A DNA stretch of 64,000 nt from Labilithrix sp. (GTDB lineage Bacteria; Myxococcota_A; Polyangia; Polyangiales; Polyangiaceae), in contig JAHBWD010000031.1 of NCBI GenBank assembly GCA_019637175.1, positions 33,248 through 97,247 on the forward strand. Reading direction: 5' to 3'. A program made the position numbers and the translations under genes. Below, one piece after another: positions 52,053 to 60,871 of the stretch. Every line of letters begins with the position of its first letter. Position 1 is the stretch's first letter. A model generated the notes under the pieces. The model ran no database searches and had not been told where the DNA came from. It was given only the letters and a program-made list of their open reading frames with translations.

Positions 52053-53135
52053 ATGGTGCTGCCGAAGCGTAGGTCGTCGTTCCCACCCGATCCGGCTCTC
52101 GCCGCGCCCTCGGCGCGCGCGGGCTCGTCGGGGCTCTCACGCTCGAGCGAGCGCCGGGTCGTCACGGTGACGGGCGCGGCCTCGTTCCTCGGGACGAACC
52201 TCATCGGGCTGCTCGAGGAAGACGAGCGCGTCGGGCGGATCGTCGCGATCGACATCAAGGCGCCGCAGACGGCGCAGCGCAAGACGCGCTTCTACGAGGT
52301 CGACTTCACGCAGCCCACCGCCGAGGCGCGCCTCTCGGAGATCTTCGTCGCCGAGCGCACCGATACGCTCGTGCACCTCGCGTTCCTCGCGTCGCCGACG
52401 CACGGCACCGCGATCGCGCACGAGCTCGAGAGCGTCGGCACCCGCCACGTGCTCGTGGCCGCGCGCCACTCGCAGGTGCGCAAGGTCGTCATGTGGTCGC
52501 AGACGATCCTCTACGGCGCGCACCCTTCGAACCCGAACTTCCTCACCGAGCGCCACGCGCTCCGCGCGCCGACGAGCGAGCCGTTCTTCGCCGACAAGAT
52601 CGAGGCCGAGGCCGAGGTCGCGCGCTTCGGGCAGCGCGTGCCGGGCGCGGTGGTGACGGTGCTCCGCACGGCGCCGATCCTCGGCCCCACGATCCACAAC
52701 TACGTCACGCGCTACCTGTCGCGTAAGGTGGTGCCCACGATGATGGGCTTCGACCCGCTCGTTCAGTTCGTCCACGAGATCGACGCCATCGCGGCGTTCA
52801 AGCTCGCGGTCGACCGCGACCTGCCGGGCATCTTCAACATCGTGGCCGACGGCGTCCTGCCGCTCTCCACCGTGATCAAGCTCGCGGGCCGCCTCGCGAT
52901 GCCCGTCCCCCACCCGCTCGCGCAGACGATCGGCGCGGCGCTGTGGCTCGCGCACCTCTCCGAGGCGCCCCCGAGCTTCATGCACCACCTGCGCTTTCTC
53001 TGCGTCGCCGACGGCGAAAAAGGCAGAGAGAAGATGGGCTTCCGGCCGGCCTACACGACGCGCGAGGCCGTGCTCGACTTCACCAGCGCGCAACGCCTGA
53101 GGGACGTGAAGCTGCTCCAGGAGAACCCCGCATGA
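52053..53135 (+). CDS. NAD-dependent epimerase/dehydratase-like SDR
   Basis: An extended SDR of 360 residues with the nucleotide site VTVTGAASFLGTNLIG. In place of YxxxK the sequence reads PFFADKIEAE, so the catalytic Tyr appears to be Phe while Lys is kept. Such substitutions are known in redox-inactive SDRs, so it may bind sugar nucleotide or lipid without reducing. The N-terminal roughly 35 residues are basic and Ser/Pro-rich. It overlaps the next gene (ATGA), an acyltransferase, and is divergent from the kinase gene, with only 20 bp between the start codons. Confidence 0.8.
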   Translation: MVLPKRRSSFPPDPALAAPSARAGSSGLSRSSERRVVTVTGAASFLGTNLIGLLEEDERVGRIVAIDIKAPQTAQRKTRFYEVDFTQPTAEARLSEIFVAERTDTLVHLAFLASPTHGTAIAHELESVGTRHVLVAARHSQVRKVVMWSQTILYGAHPSNPNFLTERHALRAPTSEPFFADKIEAEAEVARFGQRVPGAVVTVLRTAPILGPTIHNYVTRYLSRKVVPTMMGFDPLVQFVHEIDAIAAFKLAVDRDLPGIFNIVADGVLPLSTVIKLAGRLAMPVPHPLAQTIGAALWLAHLSEAPPSFMHHLRFLCVADGEKGREKMGFRPAYTTREAVLDFTSAQRLRDVKLLQENPA

Positions 53136-54490
53136 CGCGTCCCAAGAAACCCGCGGCGTCCCGGCCGTCGAAGACGTCGTCGACCGCGAAGACGAAGCGG
53201 CCGGCGCCGAAGAAGCAGACGCTCGTCACGACGCCGCGCCCGAGCACGCGCCCGATGCCCGCCGAGGCCGCGGGCTACGACACGGGCGTCGACTCGGTTC
53301 CGCCCGCGTCGCCGCCGGCGTCGCCGGATACGCGCCGCGACGGCAAGCGCCCGCGCGCGCGTGCGCTCGCGCCGGAGCCGGCGGTGGTCGCGCAGATCCG
53401 CGAGCTCGAAGCCCAGCTCGATCGGCTGATCGATGAGGCGTCGCGCAACGATCTCTCGTCGCTCGTGGACGACGATGACGACATCGAAGACGGCGTGACC
53501 GTCGCGGGCGCGAGCGCGCGCGCTGTCGTCGACGGGTTCGACGCCGAGGCGACGCTCCCCGCCGGCCGCGCCAGCGATCCGCTTCCCGAGCCGCGCGACG
53601 CGCGTCCCGCCGTCCCCGCGGCGCCGGAGTCGGTCTTCGACACGGCGCGCGAGCTGCTCTCGACCGACTTCTACCTCCGCAAGTGGGGCCGCCTCGCGAT
53701 GCGCGGCCGCTCGGAGGAGGTCGACGACTTCGGGCTCGACCCGATCTACGACGCGAAGCTCCGGCCGATGCTCGACTTCCTCTACGGCAAGTACTTCCGC
53801 GTCGAGACGAGCGGCATCGACAACGTTCCGACGCGCGGCCGGTGCCTGCTCGTCGCGAACCACTCGGGCACGCTGCCTCTCGACGGCGTCATGATCAAGA
53901 CGGCCGTGAAGCGCGAGCACGCCGCCGCGCGCGACGTGCGCTGGCTCACCGAGGACTTCATCTATCACTTCCCCTTCCTCGGCGGCGCGATGAACCGCCT
54001 GGGCGCGGTGCGCGCGTGCCAAGAGAACGCCGAGCGCCTGCTCGCGAAGGAGCAGCTCGTCGCGGTGTTCCCCGAGGGTGTCAAAGGGATCGGCAAGCTC
54101 TTCTCCGAGCGGTATCGCCTCCAGCGCTTCGGCCGCGGCGGCTTCATCAAGCTTTGCCTCCGAACCTCGACGCCCATCGTGCCCGTCGCGGTGATGGGCG
54201 CCGAGGAGACGAACCCGATGCTCTTCCGCATCGAGCACCTCTCGAAGGCGCTCGGTTTGCCCTACGTGCCCGTGACGCCGACGTTCCCCGCGCTCGGGCC
54301 CCTCGGCCTGCTGCCCGCCCCGACGAAGTGGCGGATCCTCTTCGGCGAGCCGCTCGATCTCTCCGCGCACGGCCCCGAGGCGGCCGACGACGAGATCCTC
54401 GTGGGCAAGCTCGCCGAGCGCGTTCGCGCGGCGATCCAGGGGATGCTCGATCGCGCCGTCGGCTCACGCAAGAGCGTGTTCTTCGGCTGA
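53132..54490 (+). CDS. lysophospholipid/glycerol-phosphate acyltransferase-like protein
   Basis: A 452-residue acyltransferase. The first 200 residues are Pro/Ala/Lys-rich and disordered; the PlsC-type domain occupies the rest. Motif I is NHSGTLPLDG, six rather than four residues between His and Asp, as in a diverged PlsC subfamily. FPEGVKGIGKLFSERYRL is motif III and IVPVAVMGAEE motif IV. It is translationally coupled to the SDR (ATGA) and followed by truB after 7 bp. Transfer of acyl groups to a lyso-lipid at the inner membrane is inferred; the substrate is unknown. Confidence 0.85.
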   Translation: MTRPKKPAASRPSKTSSTAKTKRPAPKKQTLVTTPRPSTRPMPAEAAGYDTGVDSVPPASPPASPDTRRDGKRPRARALAPEPAVVAQIRELEAQLDRLIDEASRNDLSSLVDDDDDIEDGVTVAGASARAVVDGFDAEATLPAGRASDPLPEPRDARPAVPAAPESVFDTARELLSTDFYLRKWGRLAMRGRSEEVDDFGLDPIYDAKLRPMLDFLYGKYFRVETSGIDNVPTRGRCLLVANHSGTLPLDGVMIKTAVKREHAAARDVRWLTEDFIYHFPFLGGAMNRLGAVRACQENAERLLAKEQLVAVFPEGVKGIGKLFSERYRLQRFGRGGFIKLCLRTSTPIVPVAVMGAEETNPMLFRIEHLSKALGLPYVPVTPTFPALGPLGLLPAPTKWRILFGEPLDLSAHGPEAADDEILVGKLAERVRAAIQGMLDRAVGSRKSVFFG

Positions 54491-54497
54491 CGCGCCG

Positions 54498-55415
54498 ATG
54501 GGTGGAGGCGTCCTCGTCATCGACAAGCCTCGCGGGCCGACGAGCCATGACGTCGTCGCGCGGCTTCGCCGCGTCCTCCGCACGCGGCAGGTCGGGCACT
54601 GCGGCACGCTCGATCCGATGGCGACGGGCGTGCTCGTCGTCGCGATCGACGAAGCGACCAAGCTCGTTCCGTGGCTGACGGCGGACGACAAAGCGTACGA
54701 GGCGACGATCCGGCTCGGCGTCGAGACCGACTCGCTCGACGCCGACGGCGCGGAGATCCGCCGCGCCTCGGTGCCCGAGGCGGTGCTGGCCGAGCTGCGC
54801 GAGGGCTCGCCGCCAAACAGCGGAGCGATCGCGCGCGCCGTCGCGCAGGAGCGCGCGCGGATCTCGCAGGTGCCGCCCGCGGTGTCCGCCGTCAAGATCG
54901 GCGGCGAGCGCGCGCACGTCTTGGCCCGACGCGGCGAAGCCCCGGAGCTGCCGCCGCGCGAGGTGGCCGTTCGGCGCCTCGCGATCGCGGGCGGCGGCGT
55001 CGATCCGGATCCCCACCTGCGCGTCGCGCTCGATGTTACCAAGGGTTACTTCGTGCGGTCCTTGGCGCGCGATCTCGCGACCGCGCTCGGCACGGCGGGG
55101 CACCTGACGGCGCTACGCCGCACGCGCTCGGGCGTCTTCACGATCGACGAGGCGGTCGCGCTCGACGGCGCCGATCGCGACTCGCTCGACGCCGCGATGG
55201 TGCCGCTCGCGCGCGCGGCGTCGCGGGCGCTGCCCGTCAGCGTGCTGACCGACGAGGGCGCGCGCGCCGCCTTCCACGGCAAGATCGTGAGCGCGGAGGC
55301 GATCCGCGATCCCCACCCCACGCCGTCGGCGTGGCTCGACGCCGCCGGGCGGCTCGTGGCGGTCGGCGAGGTCGACGCCGCGGGCGGCCGCGTGCTCCGG
55401 GGCTTTCCCCCGTGA
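54498..55415 (+). CDS. truB: tRNA pseudouridine(55) synthase
   Basis: Makes pseudouridine at position 55 of tRNA. The catalytic Asp39 lies in VGHCGTLDPMATGVLVVAI, the family hallmark; KAYEATIRLG, SAVKIGGERAHVLARRGE and TKGYFVRSLARDLA follow in order. The protein is 305 residues, with a C-terminal PUA-like region. It ends directly against the stop of the convergent TPR gene, with no bases between. Confidence 0.95.
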   Translation: MGGGVLVIDKPRGPTSHDVVARLRRVLRTRQVGHCGTLDPMATGVLVVAIDEATKLVPWLTADDKAYEATIRLGVETDSLDADGAEIRRASVPEAVLAELREGSPPNSGAIARAVAQERARISQVPPAVSAVKIGGERAHVLARRGEAPELPPREVAVRRLAIAGGGVDPDPHLRVALDVTKGYFVRSLARDLATALGTAGHLTALRRTRSGVFTIDEAVALDGADRDSLDAAMVPLARAASRALPVSVLTDEGARAAFHGKIVSAEAIRDPHPTPSAWLDAAGRLVAVGEVDAAGGRVLRGFPP

Positions 55416-56465
55416 CTATTTCTTGCCGCCCTTCGCGAGCAGCTCCTTGGCCTTCTTGATCTTCGCCTCGGCCTGCTTCGCGAGCGGGCCGTTCGGCGCG
55501 AGCTTCAAGTACGCCTCCCAGGAGCCGATCGCCTCCTTCAGCTTGCCGCTGTCGGCGAGCGCGCCGCCGAGCGAGTAGTACGCGGGCGCCGAGTTCGGCT
55601 CCTTGCCCACGGCGGCCTGGAACTCCGCGAGCGCGCCCGGCAGGTCCTTCAGCCCGAGCTTGCAGTGACCGCGATAGACGCGGAGCTCCGCGGCGTCTTT
55701 GAGCTTGATCGCGTGGTCGAGCGTGGCGACGCAGCTCTGGAAGTCGCGCAGGTTCTTCTGCTCGAGCGCCACCGACGCGAGCATGCCGGGGTCGTCGCCC
55801 GCCACGCGCTGCGCCTGCTTCAGCTTCGCGATCGCCTCGTCGGTCTTCTTCGCCGCGGCGAGGTGCTGCGCGTAGCCGAGGTAGAAGCGCGCGTCGTTGG
55901 GCGCGAGCTTCACCGCGTCGTCGAACGCCTTCGAAGCGCCCTCGACGTCGCCCTTGCCCGAGAGGGCGAAGGCGAGGTTGAGCTGCATCTCGGCGTTCTT
56001 CGCGTTCTTGGCGAGCACCTTCTTGGCGATCGTGATCGCCTCTTCGTACTTCTGCCCTTCGACGAGGAGCGCGACGAGGTTCTCCGCCGGCTCGGGGAAG
56101 TCGGGCTGGATCGCGAGCGCTTCGCGGTAGTGCTTCTCCGCGGCGGCGCGGTCGCCCGTCTTGTCCATCACGAGGCCGAGGTAGTAGTGGGCGTCGGCCT
56201 GCTTGGGGTTCTTCGTGAGGGCCGCCTCGAACGAAGCGCGCGCGGCGTTCCAGTCGCCCGCCTTGATCGCGGCGGTGCCCTTCGTGACGTCGTCGCTGGT
56301 CGACGCCGCGACGGGGCCCTCGGTGGGCCCGGGCTTCGGCGTCGCGCTCGGCGTGGCGCCGGTGTCTGGGGGCGTCTCCGCCGGCGTCTCCGGGGGCTTG
56401 GGAGGCCCTCCGCAGGCGAGGAGCAGCGACAATGCGACGGCGCCCAACAGCGATTCTCGTTTCAT
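55416..56465 (-). CDS. TPR-repeat lipoprotein
   Basis: A 349-residue lipoprotein; the leader ends LLAC (Cys18), followed by a Pro/Thr-rich linker of about 45 residues. The body is about seven tetratricopeptide units, for example KAGDWNAARASFEAALTKNPKQADAHYYLG and GDRAAAEKHYREALAIQPDFPEPAENL, ending KKAKELLAKGGKK. TPR arrays mediate protein-protein contacts, here on the periplasmic face of a membrane. The ATG at 56465 overlaps the glnD stop (ATGA), so it is translationally coupled to glnD. Function unknown. Confidence 0.88.
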   Translation of the reverse strand: MKRESLLGAVALSLLLACGGPPKPPETPAETPPDTGATPSATPKPGPTEGPVAASTSDDVTKGTAAIKAGDWNAARASFEAALTKNPKQADAHYYLGLVMDKTGDRAAAEKHYREALAIQPDFPEPAENLVALLVEGQKYEEAITIAKKVLAKNAKNAEMQLNLAFALSGKGDVEGASKAFDDAVKLAPNDARFYLGYAQHLAAAKKTDEAIAKLKQAQRVAGDDPGMLASVALEQKNLRDFQSCVATLDHAIKLKDAAELRVYRGHCKLGLKDLPGALAEFQAAVGKEPNSAPAYYSLGGALADSGKLKEAIGSWEAYLKLAPNGPLAKQAEAKIKKAKELLAKGGKK

Positions 56466-59281
56466 CCGCTTCCCTCCGTGCGGCGCGACTCCGGCGCGCC
56501 GACAGTCTCTCCCACGGCTGCGAGCAGCGCCTCGCGGACCGCTTTGAAACGCGGGCCGGGCGCGACCTTGGCGCCGCCCCGCTCGTTCACGTAGAACACG
56601 TCCGCGACCTTCGTCCCCTCGGTGTTGATCTTCGAGAGCGCGATGTCGAGGCCGAGGCCGTGCATCGCGCGCGCGAGGCTGTAGAGCAAACCGGGACGAT
56701 CCTTCGCGAAGACCTCGACGACCGTGTGCCTTGGCGACGCGCGATCGTCGAGGGCGACCTCGGGCAGCACCGCAGGGCTCGGGCGCTCGCGCCACGGTGA
56801 CGTCGCGCCGATGCGCTCGCGCAGCAGGTCGTCGGCCGACGCGGTGCCGGCGCAGAGGCTCTCGAGATCGCGCAGGAGCCGCGGCATCGCCTGGGCGACG
56901 CCGTCGGCGTTGCCTCGCGAGTCGCGGAGCCAGAAGAGGTCGACCGCCTCGCTCCCACCGCCGCCGGGCAGCGCGCGCGAGTAGACCTGCGCGCCGAGGA
57001 CCTCGAGGCGGCTCGCGGTGATCGCCGCGGCGATCCGCGCGAGGAGGCCGGGCGCGTCGTCGGCGATCACGCAGAGCTCGCTCACCTCGGGGTGACGCGA
57101 GGGCACGAGCGCCGCCTGAACGGCGCTGGCGCCGCGGGCGCGCGCGCGCTCGAGCGCGACGCGGGCGTGCGCGCAGATCGCGTCGGGGGCGTTGGCGAGG
57201 AGGTAGCGCTCCGGCATCGACGCGAGGAACGCCTCGAGATCGGCGCGCTTGCCCTGCCAGATCGAGAGGGCGTCTTCCTTCACGCGTTGCGTGCGCGCCT
57301 CTTCGAACGCGTCGGCGCCGCCGAGCGAGGCGTCGGCGGCGAAGTAGAGCTCGTCGAGCATGCGCGCCTTCCACGACGTCATCGCCGTCGGCGACGTCGT
57401 CGTGAGATCGCACACGGTCAGGAGGTAGAGGTTGCGCAGGCCCTCGCGCCCGCGGAGGCGTGCGCAGAAGTCGGCGGTCGTGCTCGGGTCGTCGAGATCG
57501 CGCCGCGTCGCGACGTGGTACATGACGAGGTGATCGTGCACGAGGGCGCGCACCTCCGCGGCGTCGTCGGCGCTGATGCCGAGGCGCGGCAGGATCGCCT
57601 CGCAGAGCTCGGCGCCCGTGACGGAGTGGTTCCTGCGCGATCCGCTCGCGTCGGGGTAGCCCTTGCCGACGTCGTGGAGGAGCGTCGCGAGGAAGAGCGG
57701 CACGGGGCGCGCGATCTCGGCGGCGAGTCGGCTCGCGAGCGGTCGCTCGTGCGCGTTCTCGCCGCGGCACACGGCGCGGAGCGCGTCGACCGCGGCCACC
57801 GAGTGAACGTCGACGGTGTACACGTGGTAGACGTCGTGGTGCACGCGCCCGGTGACGGGCGTGAACTCGGGGATCATCGCGAGGAGGAGGCCCACCTCGT
57901 GGAGCTCGCCCGCGATCGACCCTCGCTTGACCGGCGCCTCGGGCACCGTGCACACGAGCTCGACGAAGAGGCGCGCGGCCTCGGTGCTCGCGCGGAGGCG
58001 CGCCGTCCACTCGGCGTCGGCGGCCGCGCGTGCGATGGCGTCGCGGGCGAACGGCAGGATCGGCGCCTTCTTCTGCACGCACGTCGCGTACGCGCGCAGC
58101 GCGAGCGCGGGATCGCGCGCGAGCTCGGTCGAGTCGACGGTCACGTGGCCGTCGAAGAGCTTCACGCCGCCGCCGAGATCGATCTCGACGGGTCGCGTGC
58201 GTCGCTTCGGCGGCGTCGCGCGGAGCAAGAGCGCTTCGCGCGCGCGAGAGACGACGCGCGCGTGGCCGAAGTAGTCTTGCATGAAGCCCTCGGCGGCGGC
58301 GGCGCGCTCCGCGTCGGTCGGCGCCTTCTCGTAGGGCGCGTAGCCGAGCTCGATGGCGATGGCCTCTTGCTGATCGAAGGTGAGCCGGTCGCTCTTGCGG
58401 CCCGCGTGGGCGTGGAGGCGGTTGCGCACGCGCCAGAGGAACTCCTCGGCGCGCGCGATCTCGTCGGCCTCGCGGGTGACGAGGACGCCGACGCGGACGA
58501 GATCCGCCCACATGCCCCGATCGGCGTCGCTCGTCCGGTAGCGCGCGCGGGCTGCCCAGCGCCCGACGTCGAGATCGCGGAGGCCGCCGGCGCCGGCCTT
58601 CACCTCGGGCTCGAGGAGGTAGAGCGAGCCGCCGAAGCGCGCGTGCCGGGCGACGGCCTCTTCTTCGAGGCGCTCGACGAAGCGTCCGAGCTCACCCTCG
58701 CTGAAGAGGCCGGCGTAGGCGCGCTCCTCGAGCTCCGCGAGGACGGATCGATCGCCCGCCAGGAGGCGCAGATCGAGCAGCGAGGTCGCGGTCGCCAGAT
58801 CCTCTTGCGCGAGCTCGAGGGCCTCGGTGACGTCGACGACCTGGTGGCCGACGGAGAGCCCGGCGTCCCAGAGCGGATAGAGCAGCGCATCGGCGAGGCG
58901 CGCGGCGCTCTCGCGGCTCTTCGAGCCGCCGCGGACGACGAGCCGCACGTCGACGTCGGATCGAAGCGCGACCGCGCCTCGTCCGAAGCTGCCGACCGCG
59001 GCGAGGGCGACCGGCGAGATACTGTCGAGCTTGGCCTGCGCGCCGGTGAAGAGATCGGCGAGCAGCGTGGCCAGGAGGGCCGAGCGAGCGCGGCCGAGGC
59101 GAAGCCCATCCTCGAGCGGTGCTCCACGGCTTGCCTGGCTGGCGGCCGGAGCGGAGCTGCTCGCGAGCTGCGCTGTCAGGTCTTCCCAATGCTTCTTGAT
59201 GACGGCCGAAAGCCCGGCGGGCGGGGCAGGATGCCCCCACTCGTCGCCCATGTGGGGTCGGCTGGCCGCGTTCTCCGACAT
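56462..59281 (-). CDS. glnD: bifunctional uridylyltransferase/uridylyl-removing enzyme
   Basis: The sensor that uridylylates PII at low glutamine and deuridylylates it at high glutamine. The 939-residue protein has the nucleotidyltransferase motif GSFGRGAVALRSDVDV (about 95), a GlnD-specific linker, the HD domain (VHHDVYHVYTVDVHSV and LLHDVGKG), and two ACT domains at the end (APGLLARIAAAITASRLEVL and RPGLLYSLARAMHGLGLDIALSKI). The usual architecture is complete. The ATG at 59281 is preferred; a TTG at 59290 and an ATG at 59251 are alternatives. PII itself is not in the window. It is coupled to the TPR lipoprotein gene. Confidence 0.95.
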   Translation of the reverse strand: MSENAASRPHMGDEWGHPAPPAGLSAVIKKHWEDLTAQLASSSAPAASQASRGAPLEDGLRLGRARSALLATLLADLFTGAQAKLDSISPVALAAVGSFGRGAVALRSDVDVRLVVRGGSKSRESAARLADALLYPLWDAGLSVGHQVVDVTEALELAQEDLATATSLLDLRLLAGDRSVLAELEERAYAGLFSEGELGRFVERLEEEAVARHARFGGSLYLLEPEVKAGAGGLRDLDVGRWAARARYRTSDADRGMWADLVRVGVLVTREADEIARAEEFLWRVRNRLHAHAGRKSDRLTFDQQEAIAIELGYAPYEKAPTDAERAAAAEGFMQDYFGHARVVSRAREALLLRATPPKRRTRPVEIDLGGGVKLFDGHVTVDSTELARDPALALRAYATCVQKKAPILPFARDAIARAAADAEWTARLRASTEAARLFVELVCTVPEAPVKRGSIAGELHEVGLLLAMIPEFTPVTGRVHHDVYHVYTVDVHSVAAVDALRAVCRGENAHERPLASRLAAEIARPVPLFLATLLHDVGKGYPDASGSRRNHSVTGAELCEAILPRLGISADDAAEVRALVHDHLVMYHVATRRDLDDPSTTADFCARLRGREGLRNLYLLTVCDLTTTSPTAMTSWKARMLDELYFAADASLGGADAFEEARTQRVKEDALSIWQGKRADLEAFLASMPERYLLANAPDAICAHARVALERARARGASAVQAALVPSRHPEVSELCVIADDAPGLLARIAAAITASRLEVLGAQVYSRALPGGGGSEAVDLFWLRDSRGNADGVAQAMPRLLRDLESLCAGTASADDLLRERIGATSPWRERPSPAVLPEVALDDRASPRHTVVEVFAKDRPGLLYSLARAMHGLGLDIALSKINTEGTKVADVFYVNERGGAKVAPGPRFKAVREALLAAVGETVGAPESRRTEGSG

Positions 59282-59365
59282 TCTCGGCAAACCCTACCAC
59301 TGGGCCTTCCCATTCGTGCGCACTTCCCGTACCGTGCCGGGGCAAACGCGAATTCCGACCGAACC

Positions 59366-59394
59366 TCAGCATGGGGGCCGGCCGGAGATAGAAT
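59366..59394 (+). promoter_or_regulatory. candidate promoter for the OmpA-like lipoprotein gene
   Basis: TAGAAT at 59389-59394 is a good -10 element; TCAGCA 17 bp before it is a weak -35. The predicted start near 59401 leaves about 49 nt of leader ending in GGAGGAGG before the ATG. Because the -35 is poor, an extended or activated promoter is possible. Confidence 0.38.
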
Positions 59395-59449
59395 GGCTCC
59401 CTCGCGCGCGGCTTGCGCGGTCGAGCGGGAGCGGAGGAGGCACCCGGTC

Positions 59450-60025
59450 ATGTCGAAGAAGCACATCGTTGCTGTGGTTTGTGTGGGCTTGCTTGCCGCG
59501 TTCGCCAGCGGGTGCAGCGCCCAGGCGAAGCTCGGGACTCCCGAAATCAAGGCCGCGCCGCCGCCGCCGCCCGAGCCCCCGCCGCCCCCGCCGCCGGAGC
59601 CGGTCAAGCCGCCGGAGCCGGTCAAGGAGCCCGTGGCCGCGGCTCGCGTCCAGGTGAGCGGTGACCACATCAACATCACCGAGCAGATCCAGTTCGACCA
59701 GAACAAGGCCGTCATCAAGAACGAGTCGCTCGGTCTGATCGACGAGATCGCGAAGACGATCAAAGAGAACGACAAGATCAAGAAGGTCGAAGTCCAGGGT
59801 CACACGAGCGCCGAAGGCGACGCGGGAGCGAACATGAAGCTCTCCGACGAGCGCGCGAAGGCCGTCGTGAAGGCGCTCGTCGAGCGCGGCATCGACGCGA
59901 AGCGCCTCACGTCGAAGGGCTACGGCGTCACCAAGCCGATCGGCCCGAACGACACCCCGGCCGGTCGCGTCGCGAACCGCCGCGTCGAGTTCCTCATCAC
60001 GGATCCGCCGCCGGCGAAGAAGTGA
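59450..60025 (+). CDS. OmpA/Pal-family peptidoglycan-associated lipoprotein
   Basis: A 191-residue lipoprotein; the leader ends SGC (Cys22) and is followed by a Pro-rich spacer. The C-terminal domain has IQFDQNKAVIKNESLGLIDEIAKTI, VEVQGHTSAEG, NMKLSDERAKAVVKALVERG and VANRRVEFLI, the OmpA fold with peptidoglycan-binding positions (Asp and Arg in LSDERA). The ATG at 59450 follows GGAGGAGG. It probably tethers the outer membrane to the cell wall. No tolB/ybgF partners are adjacent, so it may be an extra Pal-like protein rather than the Tol-Pal component. Confidence 0.92.
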   Translation: MSKKHIVAVVCVGLLAAFASGCSAQAKLGTPEIKAAPPPPPEPPPPPPPEPVKPPEPVKEPVAAARVQVSGDHINITEQIQFDQNKAVIKNESLGLIDEIAKTIKENDKIKKVEVQGHTSAEGDAGANMKLSDERAKAVVKALVERGIDAKRLTSKGYGVTKPIGPNDTPAGRVANRRVEFLITDPPPAKK

Positions 60026-60045
60026 TCTCGGGCTGACGAGACGAG

Positions 60046-60091
60046 AAAAAAACGTCGGTGCGCTCGCGAGAGCCACCGACGTTTTTCTTTT
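60046..60091. terminator. bidirectional Rho-independent terminator
   Basis: AAAAACGTCGGTG (60048-60060) and CACCGACGTTTTT (60074-60086) are perfect 13-bp complements around a 13-base loop. Runs of A precede and T follow the stem, so it ends transcription from both sides. It sits between the convergent OmpA-like lipoprotein and Cys-rich lipoprotein genes, 22 bp past the first stop and 28 bp before the second. Confidence 0.9.
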
Positions 60092-60118
60092 GTTCCGAGC
60101 TGCTCGCAGACGGCGCGA

Positions 60119-60871
60119 TCAGAGCGCGCCGTAGTCGCGGCACGCGGACGTGCCCGCCTGGTACTTCGGCAGGCACGTCTTCTTCGAGGCGTCACAGTAC
60201 GGCGCTTCGGGCGCGCACTCGTCGTCGCGGTCACACTTGTTGCCGACGGTCACGCGCGCGACGCACGTGTTGACGCAGCGGAGATCCTCGACGCACGGGC
60301 TCTCCGCGCTGCAGATCTCGCCGGCCGCCTTCTTGGCGACGCAGAACTTGCTCTGCCCGCGGAGGGTGCAGAACGTTCCCTTGTCGCAGACCTGGCCGGG
60401 GTTGTTGCAGGCCTCGTCGAGCTTCGTCGGCGCCTTGTCGGCGCACACGCCTTTGTCGCAGACCATCGTGCCGTCGCACTGGAGGCTCGTCTCGCACGGC
60501 CCGTTCTTGGCGACCGAGCCGCTGAAGACGCGCTCGCAGAGCTCGACGACCTCCGCTTCCTTCTCGGGGAGGATGACCTTCTCCTTGAAGATCTCGTCGA
60601 TCTTGTCGATGCACGGGCGCGCCGAGTTCGGCTTGTACTGACGCCCCTGCCCGCCCGCGGCCGCCGCGGCGGCGTTGCAGACCTGCGCGCGCTTCGACTT
60701 GCAAGCGTCGGCGCCGACGCCGCAGCTGAGCGCGAGGTGCTTGCACTCGGTGTCGGCCTTGGTCGTGCAGAACGAATCGGAGGTCGAGAACTCGCTCTCC
60801 GTGGAGCTGCATCCTCCGAAGAGGGCCACGAGGGCCCCCGCAGCGATCACCGTCAGCGCCTTCTGCATCAT
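60119..60871 (-). CDS. Cys-rich lipoprotein, Myxococcota type
   Basis: A 250-residue lipoprotein; the leader ends FGGC (Cys21). The mature part contains more than 20 cysteines in the pattern seen in myxobacterial Dickkopf-like and EGF-like proteins (CETSLQCDGTMVCDKGVCADKA, CNNPGQVCDKGTFCTLRGQ and CDRDDECAPEAPYCDASKKTC). Such folds are held by disulfides. The start is at 60871 after AGAGGG, and a second ATG follows immediately. It shares a 167-bp divergent region with the plus-strand gene at 61039. Function unknown; secretion to the cell surface is likely. Confidence 0.82.
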   Translation of the reverse strand: MMQKALTVIAAGALVALFGGCSSTESEFSTSDSFCTTKADTECKHLALSCGVGADACKSKRAQVCNAAAAAAGGQGRQYKPNSARPCIDKIDEIFKEKVILPEKEAEVVELCERVFSGSVAKNGPCETSLQCDGTMVCDKGVCADKAPTKLDEACNNPGQVCDKGTFCTLRGQSKFCVAKKAAGEICSAESPCVEDLRCVNTCVARVTVGNKCDRDDECAPEAPYCDASKKTCLPKYQAGTSACRDYGAL

